Source: Streptomyces sp. MMBL 11-1 | Lineage (GTDB): Bacteria; Actinomycetota; Actinomycetes; Streptomycetales; Streptomycetaceae | Assembly (NCBI RefSeq): GCF_028622875.1 | Contig: NZ_CP117709.1 | Span: 3,723,001 to 3,787,000 of the forward strand | Direction: 5' to 3' | Length of the DNA stretch: 64,000 nucleotides | Part shown: positions 13,724 to 20,238 of the stretch, piece by piece | How the letters are laid out: each line of letters begins with the position of its first letter | Numbering within the stretch: position 1 is the first letter of the stretch | Notes under the pieces: model-generated | Told to the model about the DNA's origin: nothing | What the model saw: only the letters and a program-made list of their open reading frames with translations | Databases searched by the model: none | Position numbers and translations under genes: made by a program

Positions 13724-14020
13724 ATGCGTCGATACCGAGTGACACAACGTCCGCCGGAATGGCGGCAAGAGGTACGGCGACACGGCGAAGGCGTCACGCC
13801 GGTCGCACAACGACCCTGGGTAATCTTTGACGCCCAACTGAAGGGGTACTGCACCCTGCCGCCTGCCGACGAAGGCGCGAACGTGCTGCCGCTCGAATGG
13901 CACACGGCGGACGGCGCGCGGGCGTGGCTCATGCGCTGTTACCGAACATGGGGCAGGGTGCCGGTCATCGGGGGCGAATCCGTGCCGTACGACATCGCGC
14001 GTGAGCGGGTGGGGCAGTAA
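13724..14020 (+). CDS. Small phage protein, first of a tandem paralogous pair
   Basis: ATG 13724 lies six bases behind TACGGT (13712-13717), again the leaderless arrangement. The 98-residue basic product starts MRRYRV and contains WVIFDAQLKGYCTLPPADEG and DGARAWLMRCYRTWG. The next gene encodes a protein with the same framework, so the pair arose by duplication. No known family is recognised. Its stop overlaps the next start (TAATG). Confidence 0.6.
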   Translation: MRRYRVTQRPPEWRQEVRRHGEGVTPVAQRPWVIFDAQLKGYCTLPPADEGANVLPLEWHTADGARAWLMRCYRTWGRVPVIGGESVPYDIARERVGQ

Positions 14021-14343
14021 TGCGGCGATACCGGGTCATGCCGCGCACGTTGATACGGCAGAAAAACGGAACGTGGCGTGCGCGTAAGCATCCGAAGTTC
14101 GTGATCTTTGATGAAATCCTGGGCGACTACTGTGCACTGCCCGGGAAGGACGGCAAGCCGGAAACGCTGCAATGGGACACCCGCGAAGGCGCGTACGAGT
14201 GGCTCGCAGTGTGCGCCGATCGCTGGAAAGAGTGGGAACACTCCACGCTGAGGGGGCGGGTACCGACCGGATGGCGGGGCTTCAAGGTCCCCGAATCGTC
14301 ACCCTGGGCGGGATACACAACGCCCGTCACGCCGCACAACTGA
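14020..14343 (+). CDS. Small phage protein, second of the tandem paralogous pair
   Basis: ATG 14020 overlaps the preceding stop codon, so translation is coupled. The 107-residue product shares MRRYRV, FVIFDEILGDYCALPGKDG and EGAYEWLAVCADRW with the upstream gene, but the pair differs at most other positions, which points to an old duplication. A strong terminator follows six bases after the stop. Function is unknown; position beside the attachment site suggests accessory genes. Confidence 0.6.
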   Translation: MRRYRVMPRTLIRQKNGTWRARKHPKFVIFDEILGDYCALPGKDGKPETLQWDTREGAYEWLAVCADRWKEWEHSTLRGRVPTGWRGFKVPESSPWAGYTTPVTPHN

Positions 14344-14348
14344 CCCAG

Positions 14349-14388
14349 GAAGCCCCGGACGTGCCTACACGGAGCGTTCCGGGGCTTC
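14349..14388. terminator. Bidirectional terminator between convergent phage genes
   Basis: GAAGCCCCGGA pairs with TCCGGGGCTTC. It sits between the plus-strand pair and the minus-strand gene whose last codons lie in the right arm. Confidence 0.75.
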
Positions 14389-14640
14389 TCGCATTCGGAT
14401 CACGACGCCGCCCGAACGGTGCTCCCAATCGCGCCCCTCACTGAGGGTCCGCCGGCCGTTTACCGTGATCTCTCGCCAAAGCGGGCTTCCGACGTTGGTC
14501 ATGACTTCCGCGATGGCGTCGATTGGGTACGTCGAGCACAAGCCGCCAATCACGCCCAGGACCACGGAAGCGGCAGTGTCGGGACACGCAACCGTGCGGG
14601 TGCCACTGACACCCGTGATGCTGTACTCAAGGTGAAGCAT
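14365..14640 (-). CDS. Small phage protein next to the attachment site, paralogue of 13440
   Basis: ATG 14640 on the minus strand is preceded by GACTAT six bases upstream, so the message is probably leaderless. The 91-residue product shares its C-terminal framework (PL, NGRR, GRDWEHRSGG) with the plus-strand gene at 13440. It is the only phage gene here on the minus strand and the last before the attachment site. Such position and orientation are common for genes expressed from the prophage. Function is unknown. Confidence 0.55.
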   Translation of the reverse strand: MLHLEYSITGVSGTRTVACPDTAASVVLGVIGGLCSTYPIDAIAEVMTNVGSPLWREITVNGRRTLSEGRDWEHRSGGVVIRMREAPERSV

Positions 14641-14657
14641 GTGCGCATAGTCCCAGC

Positions 14658-14924
14658 TCAGAAGGGGTGAATGACAGTACGCCCCCAACTGGGGTAACCT
14701 TTCGGCTCCCCGGCGGCGTACTCCACCTCACCCATCTGGTCCATCATGATGAACGGGTCGAGGTGCCGGTAGTTGATGCCCGCGAACGCGCGGCGGACGG
14801 GGAAGCCCTCGCCCTCGAAACCGCTCGGCGCGGTCGTGACGGTGAGGACGGGACGGGCCACGGCGTCACCCGAAGCGGCCACCTTGGGCAGGGTCAGCGG
14901 GTTGTCGACGGTCACTGCGGGCAT
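14658..14924 (-). pseudogene. Pirin-like gene, 5' fragment cut by prophage integration
   Basis: Reading from ATG 14924, behind GGAGGT, about 75 codons follow a pirin-family N-terminus (RRAFAGINYRHLDPFIMMDQMG, then GEPKG). Pirins have the cupin segment with metal-binding histidines directly after this point. Here the frame instead runs into attP sequence, adds a dozen phage-derived residues and stops at 14658. The rest of the gene should lie at the other end of the prophage. The fragment cannot bind the metal and is presumably non-functional while the prophage stays. Confidence 0.9.
14676..14724. other. Prophage attachment junction (phiC31-type attP half joined to host attB half)
   Basis: Bases 14683-14702 equal the left half of phiC31 attP as I know it (CCCCAACTGGGGTAACC then TTT). 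From 14703 the sequence GGCTCCCCGGCGGCGTACTCC follows the right half of phiC31 attB with few changes. The host part encodes EPK of a pirin-like protein, the attB gene in S. coelicolor. The shared CCTTT (14698-14702) covers the expected TT crossover. This identifies integration by a phiC31-type serine integrase. Confidence 0.93.
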
Positions 14925-15124
14925 GGAAGCCACCTCCGGGCGAGTGTTCTGCGATCAATTTAGTTGAATGATGAACATCTCGCAAGGCGTCACGCATTCC
15001 CGGGCGGCCACGCCAGTGGCCCCACCCGTGATCACGGCAGCGAAAAGGGCCCGCGCCACTGTCGGCACGGACCCGCGTCCGAAACAACGAAACAGCAGGT
15101 CAACGACCCACCAGGACGTCACCC

Positions 15125-15592
15125 CTACCCGTACATACGACGCATCGCGAAGTCGACCATCTGCTCGACGGCCTTGGCGTCGAAGACCATCCGGTGATCA
15201 CCCTCCATGTCCAGGACGAAGCCGTACCCCGTCGGCAGCAGGTCGATCACCTCGGCCCCGGTGATCACGAAGAACTTGGACTCCTTGCCCGCGTACAGCC
15301 GCAGCTCCTTGAGCGTGGTGAACATCGGGATCACCGGCTGCTGCGTGTTGTGCAGCGCCAGGAAACCCGGGTTGTCGCCACGCGGGCAGTAGACCTTCGA
15401 CGTGGCGAAGATCTGCTGGAAGTCCTCGGCGGAGAGGGAGCCGGTGGTGAAGGCCCGAACCGCGTCGGCCAGGGAGGGCGGCGACGGTTCCGGATACAGC
15501 GGCTGCTCCCCGTAGCCGCCGCCCATCTGACCCATCTGGCCCATCTGACCCATCTGCTGCTGAGCACCAGGGTTCTGGTCGTAGCCGTACAT
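15125..15592 (-). CDS. SseB-family protein
   Basis: The start ATG 15592 gives MYGYDQNPGAQQ followed by a QMG repeat (9-bp DNA repeat, four units) and a proline-rich stretch. From about residue 45 an SseB N-terminal domain follows (LADAVRAFTTGSLSAEDFQQIF, GFLALHNTQQPVIPMFTTLKEL, GYGFVLDMEGDHRMVF). SseB domains occur in enhancer and secretion-linked proteins, but actinobacterial members have no established role. It lies 200 bases from the disrupted pirin gene and is transcribed in the same direction. ATG 15616 is a possible longer start. Confidence 0.75.
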   Translation of the reverse strand: MYGYDQNPGAQQQMGQMGQMGQMGGGYGEQPLYPEPSPPSLADAVRAFTTGSLSAEDFQQIFATSKVYCPRGDNPGFLALHNTQQPVIPMFTTLKELRLYAGKESKFFVITGAEVIDLLPTGYGFVLDMEGDHRMVFDAKAVEQMVDFAMRRMYG

Positions 15593-15759
15593 GCTGCAAA
15601 GAGTAATCGGACACATCTGCGGCTTGAGGGGTTGCACCTTATTACTGACGGGTAGCATCATCGTAGGGGTCAGCTGATAGACCTACGCCCGCCTGTCGCC
15701 CGACCCGCATCACTCCCCGGGGCGCTGTGCGCCACTGCTATTGATTACGGAGCCTTCCC

Positions 15760-17586
15760 ATGGGGCACTACAAGTCGAATCTCCGCGACATCGAGTTCAA
15801 CCTCTTCGAGGTCCTCGGGCGCGACAAGGTGTACGGCACCGGTCCGTTCGGTGAGATGGACGTCGACACCGCGAAGAGCATCCTGGACGAGATCGCACGC
15901 CTCGCGGAGAACGAGCTCGCCGACTCCTACGCCGACGCCGACCGCAACCCGCCGGTCTTCGACCCGGAGACCAGGACCGCCCCGGTCCCGGCGAGCTTCA
16001 AGAAGTCGTACCAGGCCTTCATGGACTCCGAGTACTGGCGCCTGGGCCTCCCCGAGGAGATCGGCGGCACCACGTCGCCCCGCTCCCTGATCTGGGGCTA
16101 CGCGGAGCTGCTGCTCGGCGCGAACCCGGCCGTGTGGATGTACTCCTCCGGCCCGGCCTTCGCCGGCATCCTCTTCGACGAGGGCAACGAGGAGCAGAAG
16201 AAGATCGCGGAGATCGCCGTCGAGAAGCAGTGGGGCTCGACGATGGTGCTGACCGAGCCGGACGCCGGCTCCGACGTCGGCGCCGGCCGGACGAAGGCCG
16301 TGCGGCAGGAGGACGGCTCCTGGCACATCGAGGGTGTGAAGCGCTTCATCACCTCGGGCGAGCACGACATGTCCGAGAACATCCTCCACTACGTGCTGGC
16401 CCGCCCCGAGGGCGCCGGCCCCGGCACCAAGGGCCTCTCGCTCTTCATGGTCCCGAAGTTCCACTTCGACTGGACCACCGGCGAGCTGGGCGAGCGCAAC
16501 GGCGTGTACGCGACGAACGTCGAGCACAAGATGGGGCTCAAGGCCTCCAACACCTGCGAGATGACGTTCGGCGACCAGCACCCCGCCAAGGGCTGGCTGA
16601 TCGGCGACAAGCACGACGGCATCCGCCAGATGTTCCGCATCATCGAGTTCGCCCGCATGATGGTCGGCACGAAGGCCATCGCCGCCCTCTCCGCGGGCTA
16701 CCTGAACGCGCTGGAGTACGCCAAGGAGCGCGTCCAGGGTCCCGACCTGGCGAACTTCATGGACAAGTCGGCGCCCAAGGTCACCATCACGCACCACCCC
16801 GACGTGCGCCGCTCGCTCATGACGCAGAAGGCGTACGCCGAGGGCATGCGTTCCCTCGTGCTGTACACCGCATCCGTCCAGGACGCGATCCAGGAGCAGG
16901 AGGCCGCGGGCGAGGACGCCAAGGCGCTCAACGGCCTCAACGACCTGCTGCTGCCGATCGTGAAGGGCTACGGCTCCGAGAAGTCCTACGAGCAGCTCGC
17001 GCAGTCGCTCCAGACCTTCGGCGGCTCCGGCTACCTCCAGGAGTACCCGGTCGAGCAGTACATCCGGGACGCCAAGATCGACACCCTCTACGAGGGCACC
17101 ACGGCAATCCAGGGCCAGGACTTCTTCTTCCGGAAGATCGTCCGCGACCAGGGCGCCTCCCTCAACACGCTCTCCGAGGAGATCAAGAAGTTCCTCTCGG
17201 AAGCCCAGGGCAACGAGGAGCTGGCCCCGGCGCTGGACTCGCTCGCCAAGGCCGCCGTGGACCTGGAGGCGATCGTCGGCACGATGATCACCGACCTCAC
17301 CGCGACCGGCGAGGACGTCAAGAACATCTACAAGGTGGGCCTCAACACGACCCGCCTCCTGATGGCCTCCGGCGATGTCGTCGTCGGCTACCTGCTGCTC
17401 AAGGGCGCGGCCGTGGCGGCCGAGAAGCTGCCGACCGCCTCCGCCAAGGACGTCGCCTTCTACCAGGGCAAGATCGCCGCCGCGAAGTTCTTCGCCGCGA
17501 ACGTCCTGCCGGGCGTCTCCACCGAGCGCGCGCTCGCCGAGTCGGTCGACAACTCGCTGATGGAGCTGGACGAGGCCGCGTTCTAG
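15760..17586 (+). CDS. Acyl-CoA dehydrogenase
   Basis: The enzyme (608 residues) introduces the trans-2 double bond in acyl-CoA with FAD as cofactor. The layout is that of the long, FadE5-like actinobacterial type: N-terminal extension (DYxSNLRD-like start), [13 protein letters not shown] and FITSGEHDM flavin-binding segments, and a glutamate region near [29 protein letters not shown]-terminal domain of about 130 residues follows. ATG 15760 has ACGGAG in front. Neighbouring genes do not form an obvious beta-oxidation operon. Confidence 0.92.
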   Translation: MGHYKSNLRDIEFNLFEVLGRDKVYGTGPFGEMDVDTAKSILDEIARLAENELADSYADADRNPPVFDPETRTAPVPASFKKSYQAFMDSEYWRLGLPEEIGGTTSPRSLIWGYAELLLGANPAVWMYSSGPAFAGILFDEGNEEQKKIAEIAVEKQWGSTMVLTEPDAGSDVGAGRTKAVRQEDGSWHIEGVKRFITSGEHDMSENILHYVLARPEGAGPGTKGLSLFMVPKFHFDWTTGELGERNGVYATNVEHKMGLKASNTCEMTFGDQHPAKGWLIGDKHDGIRQMFRIIEFARMMVGTKAIAALSAGYLNALEYAKERVQGPDLANFMDKSAPKVTITHHPDVRRSLMTQKAYAEGMRSLVLYTASVQDAIQEQEAAGEDAKALNGLNDLLLPIVKGYGSEKSYEQLAQSLQTFGGSGYLQEYPVEQYIRDAKIDTLYEGTTAIQGQDFFFRKIVRDQGASLNTLSEEIKKFLSEAQGNEELAPALDSLAKAAVDLEAIVGTMITDLTATGEDVKNIYKVGLNTTRLLMASGDVVVGYLLLKGAAVAAEKLPTASAKDVAFYQGKIAAAKFFAANVLPGVSTERALAESVDNSLMELDEAAF

Positions 17587-17613
17587 GAATCGCTCGCCTG
17601 TTTCGTCAACACG

Positions 17614-17645
17614 TGCCGCCATCCGGACTTCGTTCGGGTGGCGGC
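17614..17645 (+). terminator. Terminator-like hairpin
   Basis: GCCGCCATCCG and CGGGTGGCGGC pair around a short loop, 28 bases after the acyl-CoA dehydrogenase stop. No T tract follows. Confidence 0.55.
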
Positions 17646-17706
17646 GCTGTCGTATCAGCTGGGTACGCTGAGTGCACGGGCCAGGACCCCTTCCATGGGA
17701 GGAACC

Positions 17707-18321
17707 ATGACCGCCGAGGCACAGTCCGAAGCCTCGCAGCAGCGGCGCGCCAACCCCGGGTGGGCGGTCCCGCCACCGGACGGCTACACCGTGGACGATT
17801 TCTTCACGCTTGACGACCTCCCGCCGCACACAGAGCTGATCGACGGGAGCCTGGTTTTCGTCAGTCCGCAGCGGAAGTTCCACACGCTGGCGATGTATCT
17901 GCTGGAGCAGGGGCTGCGCCTCCATGTACCCGGGCACCTGCGTGTGCGTCGGGAGATGGCTGTCGTCCTGGGAAAGCGGAGTGTGCCCGAACCGGATCTG
18001 GTGGTGGTGTCGGCAGAAGCTGACGGCAATCAGCTCCAGACCCGCTACGAGGCCGCCGACGTCCTTCTCGCCGTGGAGGTCGTCTCCCCCGACTCCGAGG
18101 ACCGCGACCGGGACACCAAGCCGCACAAGTACGCGGCGGCCGGCATCCAGCACTTCTGGCTCGTGGAAATGGTCGGCGACGGGCACCGCCCCATGGTCAT
18201 CACCTACGAGCTGGACCCGGTCAACAAGACGTACGTCTCCACCGGCGTCCACCACGACCGGCTCAAGCTCTCCGCCCCGTACGACATCGACATCGACCTG
18301 ACCTCGATCGACGAGCTGTAG
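17707..18321 (+). CDS. Uma2-family (DUF820) PD-(D/E)XK nuclease-fold protein
   Basis: The 204-residue protein matches the Uma2 family. It shows TVDDFFTLDDLPPHTELIDGSLVF at the N-terminus, and EPDLVVVSAEA with AVEVVSPDSEDRDRDTKPHKYAAAGI in the centre. The acidic residues of EPDL and the E of VEVVSP, followed by K of KPHKY, correspond to the PD-(D/E)XK active site. Streptomyces carry many such genes and their biological role is not known. GGGAGGA at 17697-17703 marks the ATG at 17707; ATG 17695 would lie too close to it. Confidence 0.85.
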   Translation: MTAEAQSEASQQRRANPGWAVPPPDGYTVDDFFTLDDLPPHTELIDGSLVFVSPQRKFHTLAMYLLEQGLRLHVPGHLRVRREMAVVLGKRSVPEPDLVVVSAEADGNQLQTRYEAADVLLAVEVVSPDSEDRDRDTKPHKYAAAGIQHFWLVEMVGDGHRPMVITYELDPVNKTYVSTGVHHDRLKLSAPYDIDIDLTSIDEL

Positions 18322-18372
18322 GGCGACCGATCTCCCCGGTCACCGGATACCGAACCCCGAGTCCTCGTTACA

Positions 18373-19680
18373 GTGAAGAACATGAGTTCCCCTCTCCGGT
18401 TCGACCGCGCGCACACCGATGACCTGATGACCTTCCTGGCGGCCAGCCCGTCCCCGTACCACGCCGTGGCGAACGCCGCCTCGCGGCTGGAGGAGGCCGG
18501 CTTCCGGCAGGTCGAGGAGACCGCCGCCTGGGACGCGTCGGCCGGTGGGAAGTACGTGCTGCGCGGCGGGGCGATCATCGCCTGGTACGTGCCGGAGGGC
18601 GCGTCCGCGCACACCCCGTTCCGGATCGCGGGGGCGCACACCGACTCCCCGAACCTGCGGGTGAAGCCGCTGCCCGACACCGGGGCGCACGGCTGGCGCC
18701 AGATCGCCGTCGAGGTCTACGGCGGCACCCTGCTGAACACCTGGCTCGACCGGGACCTGGGCCTGGCCGGGCGGATCTCGCTGCGGGACGGCAGCCACCG
18801 GCTGGTCAACATCGACCGGGCGCTGCTGCGGGTGCCGCAGCTGGCCGTGCACCTGGACCGGTCGGCCAACACCGAGGGGCTCAAGCTCGACCGGCAGAAG
18901 CACATGCAGCCGATCTGGGGGCTCGGCGATGTCGAGGAGGGCGACCTGATCCGTTTCGTCGCCGAGGAGGCGGGTGTCGACGCCGCGGACGTCACCGGCT
19001 GGGACCTGATGCCGCACGCCATCGAGCCGCCCTCCTACCTGGGCCGGGACCGGGAGCTGGTGGCCGGGCCCCGGATGGACAACCTCCTCTCGGTGCACGC
19101 CGCGACCGCCGCGCTGGCCGCCGTCGCCGGGCAGGACGACGCCGACATCCCGTACATCCCGGTGCTCGCGGCCTTCGACCACGAGGAGAACGGCTCCCAG
19201 TCCGACACCGGGGCGGACGGGCCGCTGCTGGGATCGGTGCTGGAGCGCTCGGTGTTCGCGCGCGGCGGCACGTACGAGGACCGCGCCCGCGCCTTCGCCG
19301 GCACGGTCTGCCTCTCCTCCGACACCGGCCACGCCGTGCACCCCAACTACGCGGAGCGGCACGACCCGACGCACCACCCGGTCGCCAACGGCGGGCCGAT
19401 CCTCAAGGTCAACGTCAACATGCGGTACGCCACCGACGGCAGCGGCCGTGCGGTGTTCGCCGCGGCCTGCGAGAAGGCGGGCGTGCCGTGGCAGAGCTTC
19501 GTGTCGAACAACGCGATGCCCTGCGGTACGACGATCGGGCCGATCACCGCGGCCCGGCACGGCATCCAGACCGTGGACATCGGCGTGGCGATCCTCTCGA
19601 TGCACAGCGCGCGTGAGCTGTGCGGCGCCGACGACCCGTATCTGCTGGCGAACGCGCTCACCTCGTTCCTGGCGGGCTGA
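18373..19680 (+). CDS. apeB: M18-family aminopeptidase (probable aspartyl aminopeptidase)
   Basis: The 435-residue protein is a binuclear zinc aminopeptidase of family M18. Metal ligands are visible in GAHTDSPNLRVKP (His, Asp), FDHEENGSQSDTGADG (Glu-Glu) and PVANGGPILKVN, and near the C-terminus GIQTVDIGVAILSMHSARE provides the last histidine. The family removes N-terminal acidic residues from peptides in the cytoplasm. GTG 18373 and ATG 18382 are both possible starts. It is followed by a small membrane protein gene in the same direction. Confidence 0.9.
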   Translation: MKNMSSPLRFDRAHTDDLMTFLAASPSPYHAVANAASRLEEAGFRQVEETAAWDASAGGKYVLRGGAIIAWYVPEGASAHTPFRIAGAHTDSPNLRVKPLPDTGAHGWRQIAVEVYGGTLLNTWLDRDLGLAGRISLRDGSHRLVNIDRALLRVPQLAVHLDRSANTEGLKLDRQKHMQPIWGLGDVEEGDLIRFVAEEAGVDAADVTGWDLMPHAIEPPSYLGRDRELVAGPRMDNLLSVHAATAALAAVAGQDDADIPYIPVLAAFDHEENGSQSDTGADGPLLGSVLERSVFARGGTYEDRARAFAGTVCLSSDTGHAVHPNYAERHDPTHHPVANGGPILKVNVNMRYATDGSGRAVFAAACEKAGVPWQSFVSNNAMPCGTTIGPITAARHGIQTVDIGVAILSMHSARELCGADDPYLLANALTSFLAG

Positions 19681-19781
19681 CCCGCCCGCACAACCGCCCT
19701 CGCACACATGGTTGGTGCCGGGCCGGGTACGCGGTCCGTACACCGGCCCGGACTCACCGGGCGGTCGAGGAGGCGGAATTC

Positions 19782-20003
19782 ATGGGACTCGGAGGATGCA
19801 TTCTCCTGATCGGTGGGGGCGCGATCCTGGCGTTCGCCACCGACTGGCAGATGGACACCGTCAACGTCGACCTGGTCGGCTGGATCATGATGCTCGTCGG
19901 ACTCGTGGGGGTCTTCGTCTACATGAGCATCGCGCGGCGCCGCCGTATGGTCGTGCCGCCCACCACCACCGTCGTCTCGGACGACGAACACCGCTACCAC
20001 TGA
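19782..20003 (+). CDS. Small two-helix membrane protein (DUF6458-like)
   Basis: ATG 19782 follows GAGGAGGCGGA. The 73-residue protein has two hydrophobic helices (CILLIGGGAILAFAT, LVGWIMMLVGLVGVFVYM) separated by DWQMDTVNVD, and a basic RRRR end before a short tail. It resembles a widespread actinobacterial family of small membrane proteins of unknown role. No regulatory features are seen. Confidence 0.7.
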   Translation: MGLGGCILLIGGGAILAFATDWQMDTVNVDLVGWIMMLVGLVGVFVYMSIARRRRMVVPPTTTVVSDDEHRYH

Positions 20004-20238
20004 CGGTCCGCGCGACAACCGGGCCGCCTGGAACGAACGGTCCGCGGTGGGCGGCCGGTCCGCCCGGAACGAACGGTCCACGTGAGTGGCGGCCCGCGCG
20101 ACGACCGGCCCGCGCAGAGGGCCGAACGCCGTCGCCGGGTCGGCCCGCTCTGCGCGGGGGCCTACGGAATCCCCGATATTCTGGGCCTGATGCCGCGCCC
20201 CCACCGTGGGTGCGTCCCGCCCGGAAGGGGAGCCGCCC

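Larger units (their letters stand above)
1..14702. mobile_element. Right-hand part of a phiC31-family prophage
   Basis: This stretch has a visibly lower G+C content than the DNA to its right and packs small overlapping genes with phage replication functions: primase-helicase, family A polymerase, methyltransferase, HNH nuclease and a sigma-like protein. It ends at a sequence matching the left half of phiC31 attP, fused to a truncated host pirin gene. No structural genes, integrase, repressor or second attachment site lie in the window, so only one end of the element is seen. The left part of the prophage lies beyond base 1. Confidence 0.93.

Noticed and set aside
16134..17813. A 559-codon open frame on the plus strand
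   Set aside because: It is a shifted reading of the acyl-CoA dehydrogenase gene and extends into the next gene; extremely rich in Arg, Gly and Pro.
15745..18255. An 836-codon open frame on the minus strand
   Set aside because: It is antisense to the acyl-CoA dehydrogenase and Uma2 genes; composition is typical of a shadow frame and no motif is present.
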